Assembly (NCBI GenBank): GCA_030144965.1
Contig: JAMPUU010000024.1
Span: 310,001 to 374,000, forward strand
Direction of reading: 5' to 3'
Origin: Nitrospira sp. BO4
GTDB lineage: Bacteria; Nitrospirota; Nitrospiria; Nitrospirales; Nitrospiraceae
DNA length: 64,000 nt
The translations under genes and the position numbers were made by a program. Each line of letters begins with the position of its first letter. Position 1 is the first letter of the stretch. This document shows, one piece after another, positions 49,126-58,705 of the stretch. The notes beneath the pieces were generated by a model, which was not told the DNA's origin, ran no database searches, and worked only from the letters and a program-made list of their open reading frames with translations.

Positions 49126-50721
49126 ATGAGAAGAAATGTTTCCTGGATATTGTGTTTCCGGTATCAGTCCAAGTCTGCACTTTCATGCTGGATACGACCC
49201 CTTGCACTCCTACTTCTCGTGACCCTTACAGGATGTGGAGATAGCACTCCCGAGCCGTCTTCAAATCCTGGAGCCAATGGAACTATCACTGGCCGTGTTA
49301 TTTCTTCTGACGGTACGGGAGGAATTGCCAATGCAACAATTGAAGTGGGGTCCGTGCGGTCCTCATCAGGATCTGATGGCAGCTATACACTCTCTGTACC
49401 TGCAACTGGCCGGGCAGTGGTGCGAGTCGAAGCTGCCGGCTTTGCAGAGAACTTTCGCATTGCTCGTGTGACGGCTGGGGAGAGCACGCCGCTCACCGTA
49501 CAACTTGTCAGGGTCGGCATTACGCAGAATGTCGCCATTGCGACCGGAGGCACGATAACCGTACCAAACTCTACGGCCCAGATTGTCCTTCCAGCGAACG
49601 GACTTGTTCCACAAACGGGTGGATCCCTGGCAGCCAATGTCGCGGTCTCGGTCACTCCTATTAACGTAGCAATTACTACGAACGACATGCCCGGAGATTT
49701 TACCGCTTCTGTTGGTAGTGCTATCAGACAGATCGAGAGCTTTGGTGCAATGGCAATCGATGTCCGTGACAGCAATGACGTGCGGTACAACTTATCTCCG
49801 GGGAGCATCTCCACGATTCGTATTCCTGTCAGTACAAGATCCGCTAATATTCCCGCGACAATTCCGCTCTTCTATTTTGATGACTCGACCGGGCGATGGA
49901 TCCAAGAAGGTCAAGCAACGTTGGCTGGTACTGGTCCCAATCGCTATTACGAGGCTAGCGTGACTCGGCTGATCTATTGGAACGCTGATCTAGTAACAGA
50001 GACCATCTTTATAACGGGATGTGTGAGAAACGACTCAGGCCAGCCTACAGGGAATGCCCTCGTCGAAAGCGACGGCATTGACTACTCCGGCTCCTCACGA
50101 GTCTATACCGCAACAGACGGCTCATTCCAGATACCTATCAGTAAAAACGGTAAAGCGACGCTCACAGCCCTTGTCGGTACACAATTAACCAACACTGTGA
50201 CAGCCGGGCCTGCAGGGACAAACATTGTTTTAGACCCGTGCCTCGCCATAACTACTGACCTGAGAGGTTTGAACATCAAACTGACCTGGGGCGCAAACCC
50301 TCTCGATCTCGACTCCCATTTGTTCACACCCAACGGTAGCCACGTGTTTTTTGGCGCGCCAGGTTCCTTGACCGCTCTGCCTTTTGTAAGTCTTGACGTG
50401 GATGACACCACCAGCTTCGGCCCCGAAGTTGTGACAATCAGCAAGTTAATGCAAGGAACTTACGCCTATGCCGTGCATAATTTCAGTGGGACCCTGACTC
50501 CCGGCATGACAGGGTCGCCCGGTCGCGTGGAGCTCAGCCAGAACGGGAATACCAGCGTCTTTGCCCCACCCCCTGGTGAAGGGTCCAAGCTTTGGTGGCA
50601 TATCTTCAATATTATCGTGGATGCGCAATGCAATGTGTCAGTGACTCCAATAAATGCCTGGTTGGATCAACAACCTGCGTCGTCACCCGGTGGAACTCCG
50701 ACATTCTGCATCGTGAACTAG
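49126..50721 (+). CDS. Lipoprotein with carboxypeptidase-regulatory-like domains
   Basis: A 531-aa lipoprotein with a long N-region and signal ending LLLVTLTGCGDS. Next comes a carboxypeptidase-regulatory-like (CarboxypepD_reg) domain: ITGRVISSDGTGGIANATIEVG, SDGSYTLSVPATG, VRVEAAGF. The middle section (about 130-300) is beta-rich and unrecognised. A second such domain starts at ITGCVRNDSGQPTGNALVESDG. The C-terminal ~150 residues (LTWGANPLDLDSHLFTPNG, GTYAYAVHNFSG) resemble the YfaP/DUF2135 type. AGAAGGAG precedes the ATG. It is surface-associated in all likelihood; the function is unknown. Confidence 0.82.
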   Translation: MRRNVSWILCFRYQSKSALSCWIRPLALLLLVTLTGCGDSTPEPSSNPGANGTITGRVISSDGTGGIANATIEVGSVRSSSGSDGSYTLSVPATGRAVVRVEAAGFAENFRIARVTAGESTPLTVQLVRVGITQNVAIATGGTITVPNSTAQIVLPANGLVPQTGGSLAANVAVSVTPINVAITTNDMPGDFTASVGSAIRQIESFGAMAIDVRDSNDVRYNLSPGSISTIRIPVSTRSANIPATIPLFYFDDSTGRWIQEGQATLAGTGPNRYYEASVTRLIYWNADLVTETIFITGCVRNDSGQPTGNALVESDGIDYSGSSRVYTATDGSFQIPISKNGKATLTALVGTQLTNTVTAGPAGTNIVLDPCLAITTDLRGLNIKLTWGANPLDLDSHLFTPNGSHVFFGAPGSLTALPFVSLDVDDTTSFGPEVVTISKLMQGTYAYAVHNFSGTLTPGMTGSPGRVELSQNGNTSVFAPPPGEGSKLWWHIFNIIVDAQCNVSVTPINAWLDQQPASSPGGTPTFCIVN

Positions 50722-50776
50722 GCGAAGCGGGGTCTCAATTAGCGGTCTATCTAGTATTGGCACAAGAATACATGGG

Positions 50777-50808
50777 GGAGAGGCCTATCCAGTTGGATAG
50801 GCCTCTCC
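50777..50808 (+). terminator. Perfect 14-bp hairpin after the lipoprotein gene
   Basis: GGAGAGGCCTATCC, loop AGTT, GGATAGGCCTCTCC: a perfect 14-bp stem about 56 nt past the stop codon at 50721. The following bases are A-rich, not T-rich, on the plus strand, so it is a strong fold but not a textbook terminator. Confidence 0.6.
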
Positions 50809-50954
50809 AAAGAAAGAATGTTGCGCCGAATAAGAGCAACCTGCTGGCATCCGAAGCCCTGAAGATGAGCCACCACTTCGGTCGACAACTTCTATTACTT
50901 TCAACAACTTATATGTCCCACCAGCGGCCAGTACTATTCTAGTGGAGAAACATT

Positions 50955-51351
50955 ATGACTCTGCTAATTGTAGGCAAGAGCGACGTTATTCCCCCGATGG
51001 CCATGAAGGTCGCCCTTTCACTGTGTATGACGACGATGATTGCAGGGTGTAGCAGTGGACGTGACAGCAGCTCCAGGCCGGTAGCGCCTGGAGGAGGGAG
51101 TGTCGGTCAAGCGGAGGCTCCAAGTAATGACCCACTTTGCTTAACAGACGAACAAAAGCTCGTAAAGGTGAAAGAACTTGGCTGGGATCTCTTTTTGGTT
51201 TTGGTGATGCTGGTGAATATGCCGACATGGCTAATGATGTAAAAAACTGACGGTTAAAGGAAATGCTGCGCGAGATGCTATTGATACCATACGCACAAAG
51301 GACTGTGATTCAGAACTTAAGCCGGCAAATGGAGCGTCAACTATGAAGTAG
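50955..51351 (+). pseudogene. Small lipoprotein gene broken by two frameshifts
   Basis: The frame starting at ATG 50955 (GGAG 8 nt upstream; a second ATG at 50997) encodes a lipoprotein signal ending MTTMIAGCSSG and stops at 51242. A shift by -1 in the TTTTT run at 51192-51196 continues as FGFGDAGEYADMANDVK. A further -1 shift in the AAAAAA run at 51241-51246 continues as LTVKGNAARDAIDTIR to TAG 51349-51351. The rejoined product would be about 130 aa, with a sensible hydrophilic C-terminus instead of the odd hydrophobic LVLVMLVNMPTW end. Both shifts need one missing base in a homopolymer, so sequencing error and true decay are equally possible. Confidence 0.6.
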
Positions 51352-51487
51352 TATGAGAAACGGCTGGAGGGCCCTTGGCCTGTGCAACGACCGGTCAGTC
51401 GTTACACAATCGGGCCATGAACAACCAGCAACTTTGGAATACTCGGTCAGAATTCTTGCAGCGTCCGACCTAGGCATGCACCTGAAT

Positions 51488-52315
51488 TTATCGCTTTCTA
51501 TCGAGAATTTTGGAACCTTGTTCCGACACTTCCTTCACCAAAACCCCCATCTTGGGGTGTGACGGCTCGAAATCGATCGGCCAACTATAGTGTCGCAGCC
51601 GTTCACTGGCCGTCGGGCCTATGGAGGCAACGACCATCTTTCCTAGTGCCATGCGGAAGGGTTGCGTGGTTCCATCCTGCTCCAACACATGCATGAGATG
51701 GTCCACCTGAGCCGCGTTGGTAATCAGCATCACGTTGACGCGCCCCGCGATGATTTCATCGATTGCATGACGAATTGGACTAAGATCCTCCGGTAAAGCC
51801 CATTTGTAGATCGGAACAGGAAGGACTTCTGCGCCTCGCCGCTCGAGTGCCTTCAGCAGATCGGGGTTCGAAACCCCATACTCTTGCACAGCCACCCGCA
51901 ATCCCTTCACAGGGTAAGACTGATCCAAGGTGGAAATCAGATCGACCCAGGTGTTTGGTTCGGGGACAGTTGCCGTCGCCTTGAGACCCAAGGCTTTAAG
52001 AGCCGCGACCGGTTTCGGCCCCCGGCTAATAAGAATAGTCCGTGTCAGCGCCTCCGAGATTGCCGTCCACGGATAGTGCCTTTTGAGGAGGTCAAACAGC
52101 GTGGTGGTGCCGACACCAGTCAGCAAGATAAGCAGGTCGATCCGTCCAGCCATCAGCCGAGCCCCAAACTCCTCTGCCACCGGGTTCTTCTCCTGTGGAA
52201 TTTCGCGCAGGGCGGGAGCGACGAGTGGCCGTCCGCTATAACGCTCGATCAGGCGGGCCATCTCCGTTGCCATCCGGCTTTCGAATGTCACAACTGTCAT
52301 TCCGTTCAATGTCAT
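51488..52315 (-). CDS. hemD: Uroporphyrinogen-III synthase
   Basis: HemD closes hydroxymethylbilane to uroporphyrinogen III in tetrapyrrole synthesis. The ~275-aa protein has the two-domain family pattern: VVTFESRMATEMARLIERYSG at the start, DLLILLTGVGTTTLFDLL in the first domain, and NVMLITNAAQVDHLMHVLE, VVASIGPTASERLRHYS in the second. The start is uncertain: GTG 52327, ATG 52315 or ATG 52300. It is transcribed alone, divergent from the VOC gene. Confidence 0.88.
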   Translation of the reverse strand: MTLNGMTVVTFESRMATEMARLIERYSGRPLVAPALREIPQEKNPVAEEFGARLMAGRIDLLILLTGVGTTTLFDLLKRHYPWTAISEALTRTILISRGPKPVAALKALGLKATATVPEPNTWVDLISTLDQSYPVKGLRVAVQEYGVSNPDLLKALERRGAEVLPVPIYKWALPEDLSPIRHAIDEIIAGRVNVMLITNAAQVDHLMHVLEQDGTTQPFRMALGKMVVASIGPTASERLRHYSWPIDFEPSHPKMGVLVKEVSEQGSKILDRKR

Positions 52316-52457
52316 TGGCCTGAGCACCCTGAAGTCATCAAGTATGCGATCATCCTCCAGTCGACGATTTGGGGCAGGAGCCGATTTTCCGTTGACGGCT
52401 GGTCGTTGGTCTCCCTACTATACCAATTCCAGTTTGATCAACTTGCATTGCGATCGT

Positions 52458-52895
52458 ATGACGGCTCCATTCCATCAAGGTCTTCGCCATCTGGCGCTAC
52501 GTGTCCTGGACCTTCCTCGCTCGCGGCGGTTCTATGAACAGCTGCTTGGTATGCAGACCGTTTGGGAACCGGACCAAGAGAATGTATATTTTAGCTCCGG
52601 GACCGACAATCTGGCGCTCCACCAAATTCCAAAGGATGAGCTGTCCGCTTACCAACCCCCAACGGCTCAACTGCTCGATCATATCGGGGTGATTCTCGAC
52701 AGTCCACAGGCCGTCGATCAGATGTATCAAGCGGTCATGCTGAAGATCGAATCTCTGGGAGGACGAATCACCAAGGAGCCCAAGCAACACCGAGACGGCA
52801 GCTATTCGTTCTATTTTTCAGATCCTGACGGCAATCTGATTCAGGCTCTGTATGAGCCGACGATCAGCAAGCTGAAGTTCAGAGCCGATATATGA
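52458..52895 (+). CDS. VOC (glyoxalase/dioxygenase superfamily) protein
   Basis: From the ATG at 52458 the product is 145 aa, one pair of beta-alpha-beta-beta-beta modules: GLRHLALRVLDLPRSRRFYEQLLGM and LLDHIGVILDSPQAVDQMY, ending SFYFSDPDGNLIQALYEP. Metal ligands typical of the superfamily are present (His in RHLALR, Glu in ALYEP). The frame is open to 52344, but that part is not family-like. The substrate is unknown. Its stop overlaps the start of the next gene (ATGA). Confidence 0.87.
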   Translation: MTAPFHQGLRHLALRVLDLPRSRRFYEQLLGMQTVWEPDQENVYFSSGTDNLALHQIPKDELSAYQPPTAQLLDHIGVILDSPQAVDQMYQAVMLKIESLGGRITKEPKQHRDGSYSFYFSDPDGNLIQALYEPTISKLKFRADI

Positions 52896-54523
52896 GCCGG
52901 ACTTGGACCAGCCTCCCCCCAAATCATTATCTTAGCCTCGCCCCCTGGTGCTGGATCCAACTGGAAAGCGCGGAGCCGCCGGGGCCTTTCCCGTTCGTAT
53001 GCGGTGTGGCCCCTGAGGTCGTTGCCAGTCTCCACGAGGCGCATGGTCTTCTGTCCAGTGCAATTGATACGGCAATCAGCGATGTCTTCGCGAAACGGGC
53101 ACCGCTCGATGATTTCGACCGCCAGCGACGGCTGGAGGATGCCTATGCAGAGCTGGTCAACGCGCGACCATACCTCAAGCAGCACATTCGCTGCGGCCGC
53201 CGACCGGATGGAACGTTCCATTGGGAGTTTCCGATCGATCCGACCGCATCCGCAACCGTGACCAATGGCGGTCTTCGCATTTTTGATGCGGTCAACCACC
53301 AAGTGGTCCCCATCGGTTTCAATGATCGGCCTCTGGGTCCTGTCGTCGGAAGGTTACTCGGTCTGCTCGATGGAACTCATACGGTGAACGATCTCAGATC
53401 CGCAGTGTCCGCACTGCCTCGTGACGCACAGGGAGTACTGGCGAAGTTGATGGAATTACTGCAACTGCACGGGTGCTTGGCCGCTTCGCCAACGGCATCA
53501 GTCCGGCGGCATTGGTTCGAAACCGTACAGGATCAAGACACAGTCCACCTGGGACATGCGGCCCTGCTCTACCGACAACGTGAGACGGTATTACTCTTCG
53601 ACCCATGGCTTCTGCCGTGGTTTGCCGAATCACCGATGCCGTCGCTCTGGGGTGCACTTCTCCCTAGACCCGCCGCGGTGTTCCTCACCCACGATCACGA
53701 TGATCATGTCGATCCCCGCACCTTGCTCCATTTGCCGAAAGACACGCCGATCATCGTTCCCAGCCGACGAAACCGAAAGCAGCTGTTCTTTGACTATCGG
53801 TCGCTTCTTACAGAACTGGGGTTCGATCGAATCATCGAACTTGCCCACGGCGAAAGTTGGCCGTTTGAAGGCGGCGCGGTGATCTCCGTTCCCTTCTATG
53901 GAGAAGACCCTTGCGACCTCGAAATGCCGAGGAATTGCTATTTGATCTCGGATCGTGGGCACAACGTGTTGATCCATGCGGACAGCGGCCCGACCAACGA
54001 CGGACGATCGGCCCTCAAGGACAATATCATTCAGCAATTGGTGGTGAAGTATGGGGCGATACCTTTGGTGCTGGCGTCGCAGCAGCAGCTGCTCGAAATC
54101 CGGAGCCATGCCACCCACGCCCCTCTCTCCCATCCCGGCGAATGGCTGGATGTCGGTGAAAACGGCTATCTCACCAACAGCTATCTTGCCGAGGTCTGCG
54201 CGGCCGCCCAGGCACGGGTGTTTGTTTCATACGCCACCGGCGGAGCCGACTGGTATCCCGATCATCTTTCCTTTATGTTCAGCCGTCGCAACCCCGCCAG
54301 GACCGCGCTGTTGACGGCTCACTGGGAGCCGCCTGAAAAATTAAAAGACCTTCTCACCCCGCACGGATGTCGATATCATTGTGCCCACGCCCTGGACCTC
54401 TATCGAACAGCCGGCAGGGACAGGATCGAAATCGTTTCAGGGGGACATGCGTTGGCTCCGCTGACTCTGTACCGGTTGGACCACCAGGATCCGCCGTTTA
54501 TAAAAGCCGCCACACGAGGATGA
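52892..54523 (+). CDS. MBL-fold hydrolase with internal PqqD-like domain
   Basis: A 543-aa cytoplasmic protein. Residues ~125-195 (GGLRIFDAVNHQVV, LLGLLDGTHTVNDLRSAV, LAKLMELLQLHGCL) have the pattern of a PqqD-like winged-helix domain. A metallo-beta-lactamase fold follows, with the metal motif THDHDDHVD near residue 267, similar to the UlaG-like branch (LLFDPWLLPWF, LIHADSGPTNDG). The N-terminal 120 residues are not recognised. It overlaps the VOC gene by 4 nt and precedes an epimerase gene by 27 nt, so the three are probably one operon. The substrate is unknown. Confidence 0.8.
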   Translation: MSRTWTSLPPNHYLSLAPWCWIQLESAEPPGPFPFVCGVAPEVVASLHEAHGLLSSAIDTAISDVFAKRAPLDDFDRQRRLEDAYAELVNARPYLKQHIRCGRRPDGTFHWEFPIDPTASATVTNGGLRIFDAVNHQVVPIGFNDRPLGPVVGRLLGLLDGTHTVNDLRSAVSALPRDAQGVLAKLMELLQLHGCLAASPTASVRRHWFETVQDQDTVHLGHAALLYRQRETVLLFDPWLLPWFAESPMPSLWGALLPRPAAVFLTHDHDDHVDPRTLLHLPKDTPIIVPSRRNRKQLFFDYRSLLTELGFDRIIELAHGESWPFEGGAVISVPFYGEDPCDLEMPRNCYLISDRGHNVLIHADSGPTNDGRSALKDNIIQQLVVKYGAIPLVLASQQQLLEIRSHATHAPLSHPGEWLDVGENGYLTNSYLAEVCAAAQARVFVSYATGGADWYPDHLSFMFSRRNPARTALLTAHWEPPEKLKDLLTPHGCRYHCAHALDLYRTAGRDRIEIVSGGHALAPLTLYRLDHQDPPFIKAATRG

Positions 54524-54550
54524 ACCATTTTCTTTGATTGAGGAGAAGAC

Positions 54551-55573
54551 ATGAGTGGATCACAGTCGCCGATTCTTGTCACAGGTGCCGCGGGGTTCAT
54601 CGGATTCCATGTGGCTATGCGTCTGTTGGACCGAGGCGACCTTGTCCTCGGCCTCGACAATATCAATGACTACTACGACGTCCGGATAAAAGAAGCTCGG
54701 CTCGCGCAATTGAAATCCCGCGAAGGGTTCAGATTCGTCAAGCTCGACCTGGCCAATCGACAAGGCATCCGCGATCTCTTTACCGATGAGCCAGTACGAC
54801 GTGTGGTTCATCTTGCGGCGCAAGCAGGCGTGCGTTACTCCCTCGTCAATCCCCATGCGTATACGGAGAGCAACATCGAAGGATTCATGAATATCTTGGA
54901 AGGCTGCCGGCACAGTCACATCGAGCATCTCGTCTATGCATCCTCCAGTTCCGTGTATGGCGGCAATACCCACATGCCATTCTCTATTCACGACAATGTG
55001 GACCATCCGGTCTCGCTCTATGCCGCCAGCAAGAAAGCCAACGAATTGATGGCCCATTGTTATGCCCACCTGTATCGGCTGCCCTGCACGGGTCTCCGAT
55101 TCTTTACCGTGTATGGGCCCTGGGGACGCCCCGATATGGCCCTCTTCATCTTTACGAAGGCAATCCTGGAGGGGAAACCCATCGAGGTCTTCAACCAAGG
55201 CAGGATGAGACGCGATTTCACTTACGTGGACGACATCGTCGAAGGGGTCATCCGGACTCTTGATCATCCGGCTACGGCCAATCCATCGTGGTCAGGAGAC
55301 AAGCCGGACCCAGGGACCAGTTCGGCTCCGGCGCGTATCTATAATATCGGTAACCATCAGCCGGTGGAACTCTTGCACTTCATCGAGGTTCTGGAAAGCG
55401 CGGTGGGGAAAAAGGCAGAAAAGAGATTGATGCCGATACAACCAGGAGATGTCCCTGCTACCTATGCCGACATCGACGATCTCACCAGCGATATCGGCTT
55501 CAAGCCGACCACCCCGATCGAAGAGGGCATTCCTCGTTTTGTGAAGTGGTATCGTGAATTCTATAGAGTGTGA
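54551..55573 (+). CDS. NAD-dependent sugar-nucleotide epimerase (UDP-glucuronate 4-epimerase-like)
   Basis: An extended short-chain dehydrogenase of 340 aa. The NAD motif is TGAAGFIG at residues 11-18, and the active site has SSSVYGG and YAASKKANE (Tyr and Lys of YxxxK). The blocks [16 protein letters not shown] and [12 protein letters not shown] are typical of UDP-glucuronate 4-epimerases that make UDP-galacturonate for cell-surface polysaccharides. TGAGGAGAAGAC precedes the ATG. Confidence 0.92.
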   Translation: MSGSQSPILVTGAAGFIGFHVAMRLLDRGDLVLGLDNINDYYDVRIKEARLAQLKSREGFRFVKLDLANRQGIRDLFTDEPVRRVVHLAAQAGVRYSLVNPHAYTESNIEGFMNILEGCRHSHIEHLVYASSSSVYGGNTHMPFSIHDNVDHPVSLYAASKKANELMAHCYAHLYRLPCTGLRFFTVYGPWGRPDMALFIFTKAILEGKPIEVFNQGRMRRDFTYVDDIVEGVIRTLDHPATANPSWSGDKPDPGTSSAPARIYNIGNHQPVELLHFIEVLESAVGKKAEKRLMPIQPGDVPATYADIDDLTSDIGFKPTTPIEEGIPRFVKWYREFYRV

Positions 55574-55592
55574 CGCGTTGGGGTGCCTCGCG

Positions 55593-56156
55593 CTAGAAAC
55601 ACCCCACAGGCACGAACCCTGGGCCGAAGAGCCTCGACAGTGCAATATAGCGTGAGTTGTCGTAAAAGGAGTGGCTTGCCCCTCTTTGAGCACGCCCGCT
55701 GATATCGCCCCCATAGGACGGATCCGTTCCGAAAAATACGCCGCCCCGGGTCTTCTGCACAAGTTGCATCCATTCCATATACAAACTGCACACCTCGGCT
55801 TGTACAGAACCGGTGGACGTGTTGCTCGCATACCAGTCGCGCGCCCAATCCGGCACCTGACGACCTTCCGTCCCGGATGAGCGCCCCTGATAAGGAGGCA
55901 CCTCATATCGCGGTGCGGCGGTGGTCATGGTTCGAGGAGCCGTCGGCATATTTTCCAAATCGGGTACCACAGACAGCGGCTTGAGTGCCATGGCATGGCA
56001 ACCGGCTCTCTCCTTATTGGTGTACACAGAGCTACCATCGGCTTGGGGGCATTCCCACGTCGCCGCAGACCCGGGTGAGGAGTCGCCGAAAGCCGGCCCA
56101 GCAGACATAACCGCCAGGATTGCCGATGAGAAGAACGCCGTTCTGATCAGCCGCAT
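55593..56156 (-). CDS. Secreted hypothetical protein
   Basis: From the ATG at 56156 (GGAGGTG 4 nt upstream decides the start) the product is 187 aa, with a signal peptide (TAFFSSAILAVMSAGPAFG). Near the N-terminus, WECPQADGSSVYTNKERAGC resembles the DUF4124 pattern. The rest has paired Cys residues and no recognised domain. The stop is 20 nt from the end of the epimerase gene, which faces it. Confidence 0.7.
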   Translation of the reverse strand: MRLIRTAFFSSAILAVMSAGPAFGDSSPGSAATWECPQADGSSVYTNKERAGCHAMALKPLSVVPDLENMPTAPRTMTTAAPRYEVPPYQGRSSGTEGRQVPDWARDWYASNTSTGSVQAEVCSLYMEWMQLVQKTRGGVFFGTDPSYGGDISGRAQRGASHSFYDNSRYIALSRLFGPGFVPVGCF

Positions 56157-56577
56157 GGGGCACCTCCAGATCATATGGCGGAGGCACTCGGTGCCTGGTC
56201 GCCGTGTCACGTTAAGGTGCCCACACCCTACGCAATACTTTATTGTTCGGTCTATGCCTCTTTGGAGGGGGCAAAGCCAAGACTGTGGCCGCGAAAGACC
56301 GATCGGTGACGCTCCTATCCTCCATCTTTAATCTGTACTCGCTTCGCACGCACCTCTCCCTGCGACCTCTGGAACCCATGCAAGGATCGGAAAAGTCTCT
56401 GAACAATCTTTGTGTGGGGTTGCCGCTTTGCCTTGTCCCTTGCATGGACCTCAGGTATCCTTCGTATCTCTCGTGACGGCCTCTGGACGAGGGATAATGT
56501 TGCTTCAGCAACAAATCGTCGGACCACAGACGACGAGGATGTTCTACGCATGACAGCCGATGCGATAAACGTACGAC
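56157..56577. other. Structured intergenic region upstream of the antiporter
   Basis: About 420 nt between divergent genes, without a convincing coding frame. It contains a 10-nt inverted repeat, CCATGCAAGG and CCTTGCATGG, separated by about 60 nt (near 56377-56453), and a 6-bp hairpin TGTTGC-TTCA-GCAACA at about 56498-56513. A long structured leader for the antiporter gene is possible. No known riboswitch consensus could be matched. Confidence 0.45.
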
Positions 56578-58587
56578 ATGACTGACCACGGTGTGCTCGG
56601 AAACTTACTGCTCATTTACACCGTTTCCATCGCGGTGGTGTTTCTCTTTCATCAATTCCGACTGCCGTCTATCGCGGGATTCCTCGTGGCCGGTGCGTTG
56701 ATCGGTCCACACGGACTCAATATTGTTTCCGATATCGAGACGGTTCACTTATTGGCGGAAATCGGAATTGCGCTGCTCCTATTCACGATCGGCATCGAAT
56801 TCTCACTGGTACAACTCGCATCACTCCGGCGGCTGCTCCTGGTTGCCGCTCCCATTCAAGTGGGAGGAGTCATTGCCATCGCATGGCTTGGCGGCACCCT
56901 GACAGGATTGCCGACATCTCAGGCGATCTTCTGGGGCTTTCTGCTCTCACTCAGCAGCACCGCCATTGTGTTGAAAGCGTTGGCGGCCAGTGGAGACAAT
57001 GATACGCCGCATGGGCGAGCCACCGTCGGCATTCTGGTCTTTCAGGACTTGGCCGTCGTTCCCATGATCTTGTTGACGCCCATTCTTGCCAGTCCCAATG
57101 AGGGTGCGGTCACCTCGGTGTTGCTCTCGTTAGGCAAGTCTATGGTGGTGGTCGTCTGTATCGTCGCAGCCGCATGGTATGTGGTCCCGAAACTGCTCGA
57201 TCACATCGTTCGCAGTCGAAGCCGGGAACTCTTTCTCTTGACGATCATCGTGATGTGCCTCGGCATCGCGTGGTTGACTGCTCTGGGTGGACTGTCGCTC
57301 GCCTTAGGCGCCTTCATCGCCGGGCTCGTGATTTCCGAATCGGAGTACAGTCACCAGGCCATTGCCGAAGTGTTGCCGTTTCGAGACAGCTTCAACAGTC
57401 TGTTTTTTGTCTCCATCGGCATGCTGATGGACTGGCGCATTTTGTCGGAGTATCCGGCCGTGGTGACCGGCGTCTTGCTCGTGGTCCTGCTTGTAAAGTT
57501 CGTCACCGGCGCTGGAGCCGTCTTGACCATCCCTGTCCCTCCGCGCTCGGCCGTCATGACCGGCATTGCCCTTGCGCAGGTGGGTGAGTTCAGTTTTGTG
57601 CTGGCACAAGTAGGACAGGAGAAGGGGCTGTTGTCGGGAGCGCCGTATCAGATCTTCCTGGCGGTCTCGGTCTGTTCCATGATCATCACACCGTTCCTCA
57701 TGCAGCTGTCGCCGCATCTCGGTCGAAGAGTCGAAGCCGTGCAACGACTCCACCATTGGCTTCCTGGACAAACAGAAGCCCATGTACTGGAAGCGGAGGG
57801 GCGGCACCTACGCATCAAGGACCACGTCATTATCGTGGGGTATGGGTTGAATGGGCGCAATCTGGCCCGCGTATTGAGTGAGACGGAAGTGCCGTACATC
57901 GCATTGGATTTAGACGGTGACAGAGTGCGCCGCGAGGCCGCCCATGGCTTGCCCCTCTATTATGGAGATGCGACAAACCCGACTGTGCTGAGGCACGTGA
58001 AGATCGAAGACGCACGGGTCTTGGTCGTCGCGATCTCTGATCCGTTCATGGCCCGTCGGACCGTGCAGGTCGCCCGAGGCTTGAGCCCAAAGATCCATAT
58101 CGTCGTAAGAACCCGCTATTTGCGGGAGTTAGAGGAACTCCACCAACTGGGCGCGGACGATGTGGTGCCTGAAGAATTTGAAACATCGATCGAAATCTTC
58201 GCGCTCGTACTCCGCACGTACAACATGCCGCAAGACTTCGTCGTGCGAAAGGCTGAACAGGTACGCCGTGAGGGCTATGCGCTCCTACGCCGCAGCGAGC
58301 TCCCCGAGTTGGCTCATCACCTTCGCGGGGGCACCCTCACAGATGTCGAAGTGGAGACGTGCCGAATTGAGGAAGATTCACCGGCCGACGGAAAGACAAT
58401 CGCCCAATTGGCGCTGCGGCCACGGACAGGGGCCTCCATCATTGCATTGACCAGAAGCGGCGTTACGGAATCCAACCCGTCGGAGAAGACCACACTCCTC
58501 GCCGGCGATATCGTCGTGCTGCTCGGATCGCGACCTGAGATCAGGCGGGCCATGAGCTTTATTCTGGCGAACGAGCCTGAAAGCTAG
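56578..58587 (+). CDS. CPA2-family monovalent cation:proton antiporter with RCK domains
   Basis: A 669-aa inner-membrane antiporter of the KefB/KefC type. Residues 1-385 hold about 12 hydrophobic segments, including GFLVAGALIGPHGLNIV and the transport-site region SLALGAFIAGLVISESEYSHQA. Residues ~414-535 are a TrkA-N (RCK) nucleotide-binding domain (VIIVGYGLNGRNLARVL). The last 90 residues are a TrkA-C domain. It probably moves K+ or Na+ against H+ under nucleotide control. No KefF/KefG-like ancillary gene is adjacent. Confidence 0.92.
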   Translation: MTDHGVLGNLLLIYTVSIAVVFLFHQFRLPSIAGFLVAGALIGPHGLNIVSDIETVHLLAEIGIALLLFTIGIEFSLVQLASLRRLLLVAAPIQVGGVIAIAWLGGTLTGLPTSQAIFWGFLLSLSSTAIVLKALAASGDNDTPHGRATVGILVFQDLAVVPMILLTPILASPNEGAVTSVLLSLGKSMVVVVCIVAAAWYVVPKLLDHIVRSRSRELFLLTIIVMCLGIAWLTALGGLSLALGAFIAGLVISESEYSHQAIAEVLPFRDSFNSLFFVSIGMLMDWRILSEYPAVVTGVLLVVLLVKFVTGAGAVLTIPVPPRSAVMTGIALAQVGEFSFVLAQVGQEKGLLSGAPYQIFLAVSVCSMIITPFLMQLSPHLGRRVEAVQRLHHWLPGQTEAHVLEAEGRHLRIKDHVIIVGYGLNGRNLARVLSETEVPYIALDLDGDRVRREAAHGLPLYYGDATNPTVLRHVKIEDARVLVVAISDPFMARRTVQVARGLSPKIHIVVRTRYLRELEELHQLGADDVVPEEFETSIEIFALVLRTYNMPQDFVVRKAEQVRREGYALLRRSELPELAHHLRGGTLTDVEVETCRIEEDSPADGKTIAQLALRPRTGASIIALTRSGVTESNPSEKTTLLAGDIVVLLGSRPEIRRAMSFILANEPES

Positions 58588-58705
58588 CGTACAGTCTGGA
58601 TTGAGACGCCTCACGCCTGATGCATCGCCGCGATAAATCCCGAAGGAACGTCGAGCTTATGCAAGTCGGCACGCACCGATAGGCATACCGATCGAACGAG
58701 TGCGG

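Noticed and set aside
50592-50942. Open frame overlapping the end of the large lipoprotein gene
   Set aside because: It runs through the perfect 14-bp hairpin and has no protein-like similarity; a shadow of the real gene.
56211-56577. Possible riboswitch (c-di-GMP GEMM-like or fluoride type) before the antiporter, because of a GGGCAAAGCC stretch and several hairpins
   Set aside because: Only one short motif fits; the remaining conserved blocks and pairing of these riboswitch classes could not be found.
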